Shown here piece after piece: positions 1-8,675 of a stretch of DNA of 64,000 nucleotides. The stretch comes from Geoglobus sp. UBA235 (GTDB lineage: Archaea; Halobacteriota; Archaeoglobi; Archaeoglobales; Archaeoglobaceae). Within the stretch, counting starts at the first letter, position 1, and every line of letters starts with the position of its first letter. The translations under genes were made by a program, and so were the position numbers. The notes beneath the pieces are model-generated. The model had not been told where the DNA came from. It made no database searches and saw only the letters and a list, made by a program, of their open reading frames with translations. The DNA is taken from assembly GCA_002494725.1 (NCBI GenBank), contig DACG01000027.1, forward strand, positions 1 through 64,000. Reading direction: 5' to 3'.

Positions 1-1
1 G

Positions 2-100
2 GAGTGTTTTAACAGGTTTAGCAAGAAGCTGAGTTATGCGAGGAGGTGGATTAGTAAATTCCTGATTGGTCAAGTTTGTTATGTCCGACACTATAATTAA
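2..100 (+). pseudogene. C-terminal tail of a possible transposase, cut by window edge
   Basis: An open frame enters from the left edge and gives about 32 residues before TAA at 98-100. The peptide is basic and aromatic, with a Phe-Asn-Arg-Phe start and an Arg-Arg-Trp near the middle. This resembles the C-terminal tail of DDE-type insertion-sequence transposases. It is too short for a family call, and whether the gene is intact upstream cannot be seen. Positions 101-274 hold nothing else I can support except the TATA box of the next gene. Confidence 0.3.
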
Positions 101-274
101 ATTCACTGCAAAGTTTACTATACGAATTTCTCTGTCTAAATTCCAACGGAGAGTATCATACCTCTTTGCACTCATCATTTCGAAGTCTAATTTATCTTTT
201 GATGATAATGTGAATTTTGACACCACTCATCAATGTGTAGAAAAATTTATTAAGTTTTGCACAAATTGAGAGTC

Positions 275-955
275 ATGGCAAAAGTTGTGCATGTTATTGC
301 AATAGGTATGAACAAGGACAGAATTATGGAGAGCTTGAAGTCAAGTGGCTACCCGATTCAGAAAGCATACTTAGTGGTACCAGAGACCAAAGAGTACGAG
401 AGCATTGCAGAAGAGTTTGAAAAAGTCCTTAGTGTGCTTGTCGAAATTGAAAAAATAAAAGTAGTTGACACCGATGTGTTTGGTTCTGCAATAAAAATAC
501 TTCAGACTCTAAAAAAGGAACTTGACGAAGGGAACACAATATACATCAATGCCACCGACGCACCCAGAACCCTGATGATTTCTCTCTACATAACCGCCCA
601 GCTCACAGGAGGAAAGATGTACGTTGCCCTTCCAAAGTACGAAGAGGGGGAGGAAGTGGGCATTTCACAGATTGTGGAAATGCAGGTGCCACCACTCAAG
701 AGAATCGGAGAGGATAAGATAAACATTTTGAAGGCAATATACAACAACGGAAAGGTTGTTGATTCGATTAACAGCCTGATAAAGATTGTGGAAGGCAAGC
801 TTGAGAAGGCAAAGGCATACATGGCTCAGAGAGCAAAGATGAGCTACCATCTCAAGGGACTTGAAAATGACGGTCTTATTGAAATGAGAAGAGAGGGTAA
901 AAACGTGAAGATCTACCTGACCCCCTTAGGTGAGGCTTTCTGCGCGATTAACTGA
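275..955 (+). CDS. CARF-like winged-helix transcriptional regulator (DUF6293/HFX_2341-like)
   Basis: The N-terminal ~150 residues look like a Rossmann-type CARF-related ligand domain: a start of alternating strand and helix (AKVVHVIAIGMNKDRI), then an INATDAPRTL loop followed by a helix and a GGKMYVAL strand. The C-terminal ~75 residues form a winged helix, ending in a recognition-wing segment with a KIYLTPLGE motif. I chose ATG 275 over the upstream frame because a TATA-like AAATTTATTAA lies about 27 nt before it, typical of a leaderless archaeal gene. No CRISPR array or cas gene is near. The family is related to Csa3-type regulators; ligand and targets are unknown. Its 3' end overlaps the convergent uracil-DNA glycosylase by 8 nt. 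Confidence 0.65.
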   Translation: MAKVVHVIAIGMNKDRIMESLKSSGYPIQKAYLVVPETKEYESIAEEFEKVLSVLVEIEKIKVVDTDVFGSAIKILQTLKKELDEGNTIYINATDAPRTLMISLYITAQLTGGKMYVALPKYEEGEEVGISQIVEMQVPPLKRIGEDKINILKAIYNNGKVVDSINSLIKIVEGKLEKAKAYMAQRAKMSYHLKGLENDGLIEMRREGKNVKIYLTPLGEAFCAIN

Positions 956-1559
956 AAAAATCAAACAGGGTTTTGTTTTTTCTTTTTATTATTGAAGCCA
1001 GTGTTCTGAAGTCCTCTTCAATTATCTCTTTTAGCGGTGGTTTGTAAAGGGCTGCAGCAGGATGATAGGTTGCAATGAAGTATGTTTTTTTTCCATGAAT
1101 TTCCTTTTCCCTCAGCACCCCCCTGTCTCTTGTTATTGACCTGAAGGGTATCTGAAAATGCTCAAATATCACCCTTGCAGAATGTCTCCCAAGACATACG
1201 ATCACATCAGGATCAATTGCAAGGATCTGCCTCATGAGATAGGGGAAGCATGCATCAATCTCACTCTCCATCGGGTCCCTGTTGTTTGGAGGTCTGCACT
1301 TCAGAATGTTTGTTATGTAAACATCTTTCCTTGAGAGTCCGAGAATTTCCTGTATCATGTCTGTCAGAAGTTTTCCTGCATTGCCAACGAACGGCCTTCC
1401 CTGCTCATCTTCCTCCCTCCCTGGAGCCTCTCCGATGAACATAACCTGAGCACTCTCACTACCCTCCCCTGGAACGTAATTCTTCTTTGAAAGGTGGAGC
1501 GTGCAGTTTCTGCAGTTCATGATCTCATAAACGATCTCATCAAGTCTTCCGTCATTCAT
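948..1559 (-). CDS. udg: Type-4 (family 4) uracil-DNA glycosylase
   Basis: About 203 residues, the usual length. It removes uracil from DNA after cytosine deamination, important at high temperature. Visible signatures are the GEAPGREEDEQGRPFVG active-site loop, the NILKCRPPNNRDP motif, and the C-terminal HPAA segment. Four cysteines expected to hold a [4Fe-4S] cluster are present (a CRNC pair near residue 17, another in LKCRPP, one in DACFPYL). The longer frame would add 26 unlikely residues; ATG 1559 is preceded by a TATA-like TTTTTATTTAAC on the minus strand, so it is probably leaderless. Confidence 0.9.
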   Translation of the reverse strand: MNDGRLDEIVYEIMNCRNCTLHLSKKNYVPGEGSESAQVMFIGEAPGREEDEQGRPFVGNAGKLLTDMIQEILGLSRKDVYITNILKCRPPNNRDPMESEIDACFPYLMRQILAIDPDVIVCLGRHSARVIFEHFQIPFRSITRDRGVLREKEIHGKKTYFIATYHPAAALYKPPLKEIIEEDFRTLASIIKRKNKTLFDFFS

Positions 1560-1594
1560 CAGAACAAACTCAAAAAAGTTAAATAAAAACTTTG

Positions 1595-2908
1595 TCAGAA
1601 CCTGAGCACCCTGGCAGAAACGGTGACAGGATCCCATATCGGAGTGAAGGGCGGAGCATAAACCAGATCAGAGAAGAACAGATCTTTTGTTGTGAATTGT
1701 GCCTGAATTGCAACAGCAAATACATTTGTTCTCATTGCAACCATTTCATAGCCAGCAATCTGGGCTCCAAGAATTCTGTTTGTCTCCTTATCTTTTACCG
1801 CCTTGATGAATGTTTTTGTCGCTCCCGGATAGTAGTGGACCTTTGTGTTGGCGGTTATGAATGCGGTTTTAACATCAAACCCCTCTGCCCTCGCCTCCCT
1901 CTCTGTGAGACCAGTTTTTCCGATTTGAAGGTCATGAAACTTTGTGATCTGTGTTCCAAGAACTCCAGGAAATTCAATATCTCCTCCGGCCATGTTAACT
2001 CCTGCCACATATCCCATTCTGTTTCCAGGTGGAGCAAGAGGGATCCAGACTTTTCTTCCTGTGATCATGTGCTCGGTCTCAACCACATCTCCAGCTGCGT
2101 ACACATTCTCAACACTTGTTTCCATCCTCCTGTTAACCTCAATTGCTCCTGTAACACCAATTCTGACTCCAATCTGCTCTGCAAGTTCTGTGTTTGGTTT
2201 AACACCAACACCAACAACAACAATGTCTGCCCTGTATTCATTTCTGTCAGTAACAACCCTCTCAACCCTATCTCTTCCTTCAAACGCCTCAAGTCTTTCT
2301 CCAAGCCTCAGGTTCACCCTTCCCTCCATTTCCTTTTTTACGATCTCTCCAATTTCAGGATCAAAATTAGGCAGTGGAAGATCAGCCATTTCGATAACAG
2401 TAACGCTCTTGCCGAGATGGGAGAACGCCTCAGCCATCTCGATACCAACATAACCTGCCCCGATAACAGCAACATTCTCCGCACTCTTTGCTGCCCTTCT
2501 TATCACATCCGCATCAGGTGGAAGGTCTGCCGTGAATATGTTTTCGAGATCCTTTCCATCAACATCAGGGATTTTCGGGCTTGCTCCCGTTGCAATGAGA
2601 AGTCTGTCCCACTCGTACTCATTGACCTTCCCGCTCTCATCAACAGCCACCTTCCCCTTTTTTACCTCAACTACCCTTGAATTCATGTGAAGATCTATCC
2701 CCCTCTCCCTGACAAACACTTCAGGCCTGTAGTACATTAGCTCATCACTTGGAAAATCAAATTCAATGGCATAGGGAATTCCACATGGAGCGTGGCTCAC
2801 AAATGATGTCGCCTCAAAGACCTTCACATCCCAGTCAGGTTTCAGAGCCTTTATTCTCGAGGCAGCGGTCATGCCGCCGGCTCCACCACCAACAATGACA
2901 ACGTTCAT
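1595..2908 (-). CDS. CoA-disulfide reductase / NADH oxidase family flavoprotein
   Basis: 437 residues, full length for the single-cysteine pyridine-nucleotide-disulfide oxidoreductases. It starts with the FAD-binding VVIVGGGAGGM. The redox cysteine sits in SHAPCGIPY near residue 42, the hallmark of CoA-disulfide reductases and Nox proteins. A second dinucleotide motif VIGAGYVGIEMAE is at ~150-165 and the FAD-contacting YAAGDVVE near 270. It probably reduces CoA disulfide, polysulfide or oxygen with NAD(P)H in the cytoplasm; the exact acceptor cannot be read from sequence. Start ATG 2908 follows a GGTGGTGA ribosome-binding site. Archaeoglobales often carry several paralogues. Confidence 0.85.
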   Translation of the reverse strand: MNVVIVGGGAGGMTAASRIKALKPDWDVKVFEATSFVSHAPCGIPYAIEFDFPSDELMYYRPEVFVRERGIDLHMNSRVVEVKKGKVAVDESGKVNEYEWDRLLIATGASPKIPDVDGKDLENIFTADLPPDADVIRRAAKSAENVAVIGAGYVGIEMAEAFSHLGKSVTVIEMADLPLPNFDPEIGEIVKKEMEGRVNLRLGERLEAFEGRDRVERVVTDRNEYRADIVVVGVGVKPNTELAEQIGVRIGVTGAIEVNRRMETSVENVYAAGDVVETEHMITGRKVWIPLAPPGNRMGYVAGVNMAGGDIEFPGVLGTQITKFHDLQIGKTGLTEREARAEGFDVKTAFITANTKVHYYPGATKTFIKAVKDKETNRILGAQIAGYEMVAMRTNVFAVAIQAQFTTKDLFFSDLVYAPPFTPIWDPVTVSARVLRF

Positions 2909-2966
2909 GTCACCACCTTACAGAAACTGAAATTATTAAACAAAATAAACTTTCTCCCTTTTTGCT

Positions 2967-3557
2967 TCAAAAATCACCTGCGAGAACTGAAAGTGCAAGC
3001 TCCCTGTTTGACAGCAGATCTATTGAGTAGTTATCCCAGAAAACACAAGTTCCCAGAACCAGAATTCTGCCACGGCCAATCTCCTCCGATGTTCCAAAAA
3101 CTGCTCTGTCACTTCTGATCGTCGGGATTCCACCATTTACTGAAGAACTGCATGGCATGACAACCTTCTTCCCCTTCCACTCAGCAACAGGAAAACTTGG
3201 ATCATTAACATTGTTCACCTCATCTGTAACCATGTCCATTCCGAGCCTGACAATTGAGTTGATTCTCGATAGAGCCCGATTGATTATTTCTGAGACTCTG
3301 TCAAGATTGCTGTAGTAGGAAGCAAAAATGATTCTTTTCCCCTTTCTCAGCCAGCCCCTCACCCTTCCAAGCTCCCTCAGCCTGAATGGAACTTCAGGGT
3401 AGTTAAAGACCACAACATCATACCTCTCAAGCCTGTAAAACGAGCTCTCCTGTACAATCTCTATTCCTTCATCCTGTGCATATTCCTTCAGCCTGCTGAA
3501 GTAATAGTAATCCTCAATCAGGAACTCTCCATGGCTTGCACTCCACCCTACCTTCAT
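2967..3557 (-). CDS. Unknown protein, possible GATase1-like (ThuA/DUF4350-like) fold
   Basis: 196 residues from ATG 3557. A TATA-like TTTTTAAACATA sits about 28 nt before it, so the longer upstream start is unlikely. The order KVGWSASHGEF, YDVVVFNYPEV, GKRIIFASYYSN, RILVLGTCVFWDN suggests alternating strands and helices as in class-I glutamine-amidotransferase-like sugar- or membrane-linked domains, but no catalytic Cys-His-Glu triad is evident. No signal peptide or membrane segment. Function unknown. It lies between the flavoprotein and the acyl-CoA dehydrogenase on the same strand. Confidence 0.55.
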   Translation of the reverse strand: MKVGWSASHGEFLIEDYYYFSRLKEYAQDEGIEIVQESSFYRLERYDVVVFNYPEVPFRLRELGRVRGWLRKGKRIIFASYYSNLDRVSEIINRALSRINSIVRLGMDMVTDEVNNVNDPSFPVAEWKGKKVVMPCSSSVNGGIPTIRSDRAVFGTSEEIGRGRILVLGTCVFWDNYSIDLLSNRELALSVLAGDF

Positions 3558-3611
3558 TGCCGGACTGAAAGAACAAAATATGTTTAAAAATGTTAACAAA
3601 ATTCTGCAGGT

Positions 3612-4685
3612 TCAGGAGAATATCTTTCTTGCGATTAACAGCTTCATGACCTCCGTTGCTCCTTCTGCGATATCAAGCACCTTGGCATCTCTGTAAGCTC
3701 TTTCAACATCACTGCCCATGTTCAAGCCATGCCCACCAAATATCTCAACCGCAACGTCTGCAGCTCTCTTTGCAACTCTTGCGGCGAGGATCTTTGTTAC
3801 AGCGCCCTCATAGTTCGAATCCTGAATGCTCTGGGCTATTGAATAAATTGTTCTTCGCAAAGCCTCGATCTCAACTGCCACATCTGCAAGCATGAACTGA
3901 ACCGCCTGAAGATCTGAGAGGGTCCCTCCAAATGCCTTTCTTGTTTTTGCCCTTTCAACTGCAAGCTCAAGGCATCTTTCGGCTATACCAAGACCCATTG
4001 CAGCAAAGGGAATTCTGTTTGGCGCCAAGGTTCCGAGAGCAACACGCATGCCTTTCCCCTCTCCAACAAGAACGTTGCTCTCATGAACTTCAACATTCTC
4101 AAAGCGAACACTGGCCAAACCACTCCCTCTCATACCGCTAAGGTCAATTTTAGTTGCTGAGATCCCATCTCCTCTATCAACCAGAAAGGCTGTTAGTCCC
4201 TTAGGTCCCTCTCCGGTTCTCCCGATCACAATGAACGTATCGGCGAACATTCCGTTCGTTATCAGGGTTTTTGCCCCGTTCAGGATGTAGATATCTCCAT
4301 TTTTCTCAGCCCTCAAACTCACCGCTCCTCCAACATCACTTCCACCCTTCCCCTCAGTTATTGCAATTGTTGCAAAGGATTTGAGCATCTTTGGCATGAA
4401 CTCCTTTTTCTGCTCATCATTTCCAAAAAGCCTGAGAGCATCTACAGCTATTCCATGCACAACAACACTGTGGGAAACTGCCGCAGAAACTTTGGCAAGC
4501 TCCTCTCCAGCGATGCAGGCTTCATAGTATCCCTTTCCCATCCCACCAAATTCCTCAGGAACCATGAGCCCGAGAATTCCGGACTTCTTTATCTCGTCAA
4601 CCAGATCTCCCATGTCGTTGTTCCTGTCTATATCCCTGGCTCTTTCCGAGACGATTTTTTTCAAACTTTCAAGAATCTCTTCCAT
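3612..4685 (-). CDS. Acyl-CoA dehydrogenase
   Basis: 357 residues, a little short for the family (~380). It would oxidise an acyl-CoA to the enoyl-CoA with FAD and pass electrons to ETF. Seen: the FAD/substrate motif ITEGKGGSDVGG (~110-121), the RKAFGG segment (~240) and the C-terminal IAEGATEVMKLLIARKIF, whose Glu fits the catalytic base. Its position beside the aromatic locus suggests a role in alicyclic or short-chain acyl-CoA oxidation, but substrate is not readable. A strong minus-strand TATA (about 4709-4719) and an inverted repeat just upstream of it suggest a regulated promoter. Confidence 0.88.
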   Translation of the reverse strand: MEEILESLKKIVSERARDIDRNNDMGDLVDEIKKSGILGLMVPEEFGGMGKGYYEACIAGEELAKVSAAVSHSVVVHGIAVDALRLFGNDEQKKEFMPKMLKSFATIAITEGKGGSDVGGAVSLRAEKNGDIYILNGAKTLITNGMFADTFIVIGRTGEGPKGLTAFLVDRGDGISATKIDLSGMRGSGLASVRFENVEVHESNVLVGEGKGMRVALGTLAPNRIPFAAMGLGIAERCLELAVERAKTRKAFGGTLSDLQAVQFMLADVAVEIEALRRTIYSIAQSIQDSNYEGAVTKILAARVAKRAADVAVEIFGGHGLNMGSDVERAYRDAKVLDIAEGATEVMKLLIARKIFS

Positions 4686-4724
4686 GATTTTTTGTTACGG
4701 ATATGCAGTATATATAGTTTAACA

Positions 4725-4742
4725 ACTCCCAGAGAAGGGAGT
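4725..4742 (-). promoter_or_regulatory. Inverted repeat upstream of acyl-CoA dehydrogenase TATA box
   Basis: ACTCCC-N6-GGGAGT lies a few bases upstream of the minus-strand TATA box (about 4709-4719) of the acyl-CoA dehydrogenase gene. The position fits an activator or regulator site next to the BRE. It could also be a chance hairpin. Confidence 0.35.
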
Positions 4743-4798
4743 GATTGATCATGCCCAGACCATAAAAATTTATATGTCAGAGTTACAAAAATTGTAGT

Positions 4799-5119
4799 GT
4801 GGCAACGTTAATTCAGGAGCTGATGCTGATAGTACTAACATTTGTTATTAATATTCTGTTTGGTTATTGGAGAGCTGCAACTGAAAAATTAACTCTTGAA
4901 TGGTTTCTATCAGTCCACCTACCAATCCCAGTGATATACGGCCTCAGAATGATATACGAGGTTCCTGTGTCCCACATTCCTGTTTTTGTAGTGGCATATT
5001 TCTTGGGACAGCTTTCAGGAAGCAAAATAAGAAGGGCACTTGAATTCAGGTCTTCCCTCACAAAATGCCTGATAGTGGACCTGATGCGACTATGGTACCC
5101 CAAATCCGAAACATTTTGA
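4799..5119 (+). CDS. Small membrane protein of unknown function
   Basis: 106 residues with about three hydrophobic segments (residues ~4-23, ~36-52 and ~58-72), then a basic cytoplasmic tail. It starts at GTG 4799. A TATA box (AAAAATTTATAT, about 4774-4783) lies ~24 nt upstream and there is no ribosome-binding site, so it is probably leaderless. I recognise no family. It stands alone between the divergent acyl-CoA dehydrogenase and a tRNA gene. Confidence 0.55.
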   Translation: MATLIQELMLIVLTFVINILFGYWRAATEKLTLEWFLSVHLPIPVIYGLRMIYEVPVSHIPVFVVAYFLGQLSGSKIRRALEFRSSLTKCLIVDLMRLWYPKSETF

Positions 5120-5196
5120 GATTTTTTTATCACTTTATTCTTGCATTCAATTTTGATCCAACAAGTAAATAAGCAAAGAACATTATCGAACCATGT

Positions 5197-5271
5197 GCCC
5201 CGGTAGGGTAGCGGATATCCTCGGGAGCTGCGGACTCCCGGACCCGGGTTCGATTCCCGGCCGGGGCACCA
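5197..5271 (+). tRNA. tRNA-Arg (anticodon GCG)
   Basis: Full cloverleaf: acceptor GCCCCGG/CCGGGGC, anticodon stem GGGAG/CTCCC with loop CTGCGGA giving anticodon GCG (codon CGC), T-arm with GGTTCGATTCC. The discriminator is A5268 and the CCA end (5269-5271) is encoded, unlike the other tRNAs in this window. No intron is seen. The following 5272-5408 holds nothing I can support. Confidence 0.95.
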
Positions 5272-5408
5272 TCCACATGAGCCATGGACATTGCATAGAA
5301 GCTGCTTTATCGGAAATAAAAAATACTCCAGAATGAATTTCTGATGTGCCCTTCACCGGATAATTGCAAAAAAGCAAAATTTAAGAGTATTGCAATATCC
5401 GGGATATA

Positions 5409-7058
5409 TCACAGTTTTTCATAGTGGGAATTGAATGCTTTTTCCCTCTCAATCAACCTCAGCTTGTACCTCTGAATCTTTCCTGTTGCTGTCATTGGCA
5501 GCTCTGAGACAAACTCAAAGCTCTCAGGTATCTTGTAACCCTTGAGCCCAGCTTCCCTCAGAAAGCTCCTGAGCTCGTTCTCAAGCTCTTTTGAAGGAGA
5601 GACGTCTCTGGATAAAACAATAAAGGCCTTCACTATGCCAACTCTGTTTTCATCATATCCCTGAACAACAGCACACAGCTCAACTGCAGGATGCTTTAGC
5701 AGTGCGGACTCAACCTCAACAGGAGAGACCCAGAGCCCTCTCGTCCTTATCAGATCGTCAGCCCTTCCAACGTGTGTCCAGAATCCCTCCTCATCTCTGA
5801 CATACATGTCCCCCGTGTCAAACCACTCTCCCAAGAAGGCTTTCTTCGTTTTCTCATGCTTTTCCCAGTAAAAGGCAGCTATTGAGTCTCCTTTAACAAG
5901 CAGCTTCCCTGGTCTGCCAACCGGAACCTCTCTGCCCTCTTCATCAACAAGCTTTAACTCATAACCCGGAACGGGAATTCCCGAGGTTCCTGGCTTTATC
6001 TTACCGGGTCTGTTTGATATGAAGATGTGGGTCAGTTCTGTTGCACCTATCCCATCAAGTATGTCGACACCAAACCTCTCCCTCCATCTGTGATACGTGA
6101 CAGCAGGAAGGGCTTCGCCAGCATTCACGCAAAGCCTGAGAGAAGAGGTGTTAAATCTGGTTTCAGCATCTTCAACTCCAAGCATTCTGTTGTAGAACGC
6201 GGGAACAGTGAAGAGTATCGAGACCCTGTAATCCTCAATTATCCTGAATGCCTTCTCAGGATCCGGAATTCCGGGATCAAGAACCGACTCTGCTCCGAAC
6301 CTGAAAGCCCCGTATGTGGAGTTCCCGAGACCGTACGCAAAGAAGAGCTTGCTCACAGAGTAGCAGACATCAGACTCCCTGACATTCAGCACATGCCTGT
6401 AATAGGTATCGGCACTGTAAAGCATGTCATGCTGCAGATGCACAACCCCCTTTGGCAGTCCAGTCGTTCCAGAGCTGTAAAGCCAGAATGCCATGGCATC
6501 TTTACTGAGCTTCAGTGGGCTGAGATCCTCAGACGCGTCATCCATAATGCCCTGGAATGATATCCATGAATTCTCCGCATGATGCTTCTCAGTTTCAATC
6601 ACGATAACATGCCTCAAAAACTTTGCTCTGTCGAGGATTTCCCTTATCTTTTCTGTGAGGTTTCCGTGAATCACAACGGCCTTTGCTCTCGAATCGTTGA
6701 GATAGTAAAGGTACTCTTCAGGGGAGAGCATTGTATTGACGGGAACGGGAATGGCTCCAATCTTTATCGCACCGAAAAACGCATACAGGAATTCTGGAGT
6801 GTCGAGTGCAATCATCAGAATTCTGTCATCAACATCAATACCAGTTTTCCTCAGTGCATTTCCAGCCCTGTTTGTGTTCACCATAAAATCCCAGTAGGTT
6901 ATCTCCGAGCCCGGTATCCCGAGATCTCTATCTCCACAGCATCTCACAGCGATCTTCTCGCCTCTACCAGCTCTGACATTCTCATCAATCAGAATCTCAG
7001 CGATGTTCATCCTTTCAGGAATGATGATCTCCACATCCTCTCCTTTTTCATAAACCAT
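5409..7058 (-). CDS. Benzoate/4-hydroxybenzoate-type CoA ligase
   Basis: 549-residue member of the ANL adenylating enzymes, benzoate-CoA-ligase branch. It would activate an aromatic acid with ATP and CoA in the cytoplasm. Seen: P-loop YSSGTTGLPKGVV, the A5-type GIGATELTHIF, the EWFDTGD motif, and the C-terminal TATGKIQRYKLR with the catalytic lysine. Start ATG 7058 has GGGGGTG upstream. A 92-nt stretch is identical to the second ligase at 17943-18034. A minus-strand TATA lies at about 7105-7119 and two inverted repeats are just upstream, so it shares a regulated divergent promoter with the liv-type operon. Which aromatic acid each ligase prefers is not clear. Confidence 0.88.
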   Translation of the reverse strand: MVYEKGEDVEIIIPERMNIAEILIDENVRAGRGEKIAVRCCGDRDLGIPGSEITYWDFMVNTNRAGNALRKTGIDVDDRILMIALDTPEFLYAFFGAIKIGAIPVPVNTMLSPEEYLYYLNDSRAKAVVIHGNLTEKIREILDRAKFLRHVIVIETEKHHAENSWISFQGIMDDASEDLSPLKLSKDAMAFWLYSSGTTGLPKGVVHLQHDMLYSADTYYRHVLNVRESDVCYSVSKLFFAYGLGNSTYGAFRFGAESVLDPGIPDPEKAFRIIEDYRVSILFTVPAFYNRMLGVEDAETRFNTSSLRLCVNAGEALPAVTYHRWRERFGVDILDGIGATELTHIFISNRPGKIKPGTSGIPVPGYELKLVDEEGREVPVGRPGKLLVKGDSIAAFYWEKHEKTKKAFLGEWFDTGDMYVRDEEGFWTHVGRADDLIRTRGLWVSPVEVESALLKHPAVELCAVVQGYDENRVGIVKAFIVLSRDVSPSKELENELRSFLREAGLKGYKIPESFEFVSELPMTATGKIQRYKLRLIEREKAFNSHYEKL

Positions 7059-7126
7059 TAAAACACCCCCGTGAGCTTTGTGATTGATTTTTGCAAGAAA
7101 GATCATTATAAATTTTATTCAAACCA

Positions 7127-7159
7127 GTAACGTTAAGTTACTCCTGCATGGAAACAGGA
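7127..7159. promoter_or_regulatory. Two adjacent inverted repeats in divergent ligase/ABC promoter
   Basis: GTAAC-N5-GTTAC (7127-7141) is followed directly by TCCTG-N8-CAGGA (7142-7159). The pair lies between the minus-strand TATA of the CoA ligase (about 7105-7119) and the plus-strand TATA of the transporter operon (about 7187-7198). The placement fits a shared operator, but the regulator is unknown. Confidence 0.45.
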
Positions 7160-7219
7160 AAATAATCGGTAACGGCACTTAACAAAATTTTAAATAATGT
7201 CAAATTCCAAAGGTTCAAC

Positions 7220-7957
7220 GTGACTGATGTTCAGCTTGAATGTCAGGAAATATGGAAGAGATTTGGAGGTTTTGAGGCACTTAAAGGCATCGATATGGAG
7301 GTGAAACGAGGTGAGATACTTGGTCTGATCGGTCCCAATGGAGCTGGAAAGTCAACTCTCCTTAATCTGATAAATGGAATTTACGCTCCGACAAAGGGCA
7401 GAATATTCTTTGATGGCAATGAAATCACAGGTAAGAAGCCCCATGAGATATGCAGGATCGGAATAGCAAGAGTTTTTCAGATACCAAGACCTTTTTATGA
7501 GATGAGCTGCCTGGACAATGTTGTGACTGCAATCGTGTTCAATTCCGGTCTTGACACAGCCAGTGCAGAAAAAAAAGCTCTTGAACTCCTTGAGTTTGTT
7601 GGAATGAAATACCCGGAAAGGAGACCTGATGAGGTTACGCTTCAGGACAAAAGAAGAGTTGAGCTTGCAAGAGCACTTGCATGTGGGCCGAAACTGCTGC
7701 TTGTGGATGAGTACATGGCCGGTCTGAATCCAAGTGAGATCCAGGAGGCTGTTGAGCTTCTTAAGAAGGTCAACAAGGAGCTGGGAATCACACTGATCTG
7801 GGTGGAGCATGTTATGCCTGCCATAATGGGACTGGCTGAAAGGGTTGTTGTACTTGATCACGGCATTAAAATTGCTGAAGGAAGGCCTGAAGAGGTTGTG
7901 AAGGTCAAAAAGGTTATTGAAGCCTATCTTGGCTCAGATACTGCTGTGGAGGCATGA
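7220..7957 (+). CDS. livG: LivG-type ABC transporter ATPase
   Basis: 245 residues, first gene of a branched-chain-amino-acid-type (HAAT) importer operon. Walker A is GPNGAGKST (~38-46) and the Walker B region is LLLVDEYMAGLNP, with Tyr in place of the usual Pro after Asp-Glu. The signature loop is not LSGGQ but TLQDKRRVELARALA, a variant known in some LivG-type proteins. The H-loop histidine is in WVEHVM. Start GTG 7220 lies ~27 nt after a TATA (7187-7198), so it is leaderless. Context suggests uptake of an aromatic or aliphatic acid rather than an amino acid (inference). Confidence 0.88.
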   Translation: MTDVQLECQEIWKRFGGFEALKGIDMEVKRGEILGLIGPNGAGKSTLLNLINGIYAPTKGRIFFDGNEITGKKPHEICRIGIARVFQIPRPFYEMSCLDNVVTAIVFNSGLDTASAEKKALELLEFVGMKYPERRPDEVTLQDKRRVELARALACGPKLLLVDEYMAGLNPSEIQEAVELLKKVNKELGITLIWVEHVMPAIMGLAERVVVLDHGIKIAEGRPEEVVKVKKVIEAYLGSDTAVEA

Positions 7958-7961
7958 TAAG

Positions 7962-8675
7962 TTGGATCTGCTGAAAGTTGAGGGGTTAAAGGCCGGTTAC
8001 AAAGGCCTGAATGTTCTCTGGGATGTTGATCTTAGCGTGAAGAAGAACACAATAGTTTCAATAATAGGCTCAAATGGCTCTGGAAAGACAACCCTGCTCA
8101 ATGCGATAATGGGGCTTGTTGAGATTTCTGAAGGGGATGTGGTGTTCAAGGGAGAGAGAATAAATCATCTGAGAACTCAGGAAAGGGTTACACTGGGACT
8201 TGCATTTGTGCCAAGCGAGCGAGAGCTGTTTCCTCAGATGAGCGTTCAGGATAATCTGATGCTTGGAGCCTATACTCCGAGAGCGAGAAGAAGCATAAAA
8301 GACTCTCTCAGACAGGTATATGATTTCTTTCCTGTGCTGAAAGAGAGGTCAAATCAGCTTGCGGGAACCATGAGTGGGGGAGAGCAGCAGATGCTCGCGA
8401 TAGGCAGGGCTTTGATGTCTCTACCCGAGCTTCTTATTCTCGATGAGCTCTCAACCGGCTTGGCTCCTGCCGTAACCCTCAGGATTTACAGAAAGCTCAA
8501 AGGTCTGTCAGAGAGAATGACGGTTCTGCTTGCTGAACAGAACATACATCAGGCCTTCATGGTATCCGATTACATTTATGTCCTCGAGAACGGGAGGATC
8601 ATTGCATCCGGCAGCCCTGATGAGCTCTCAGAGAGTTCCCTTATAAAAAACGCATACCTGGGGGTAAAAGCATGA
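7962..8675 (+). CDS. livF: LivF-type ABC transporter ATPase
   Basis: 237 residues. Walker A GSNGSGKTT, canonical signature TMSGGEQQMLAIGRAL, Walker B ELLILDELSTGLAP, and a glutamine-containing AEQNIHQA in place of the H-loop, as in other LivF proteins. I place the start at TTG 7962: GGAGG (7948-7952) lies 9 nt before it and the LivG stop ends 4 nt upstream. The longer frame from ATG 7917 would overlap LivG by 41 nt and add residues foreign to the family. Pairs with LivG to energise the LivHM permease. Confidence 0.87.
   Translation: MDLLKVEGLKAGYKGLNVLWDVDLSVKKNTIVSIIGSNGSGKTTLLNAIMGLVEISEGDVVFKGERINHLRTQERVTLGLAFVPSERELFPQMSVQDNLMLGAYTPRARRSIKDSLRQVYDFFPVLKERSNQLAGTMSGGEQQMLAIGRALMSLPELLILDELSTGLAPAVTLRIYRKLKGLSERMTVLLAEQNIHQAFMVSDYIYVLENGRIIASGSPDELSESSLIKNAYLGVKA

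Noticed and set aside
66..269. 67-residue plus-strand ORF before the CARF-like gene
   Set aside because: Low-complexity composition, no promoter, and it overlaps the probable transposase tail and the TATA box of the next gene.
5272..5408. C/D-box RNA suggested by CTGATG near 5342
   Set aside because: No matching D box or flanking stem at a proper distance on either strand.
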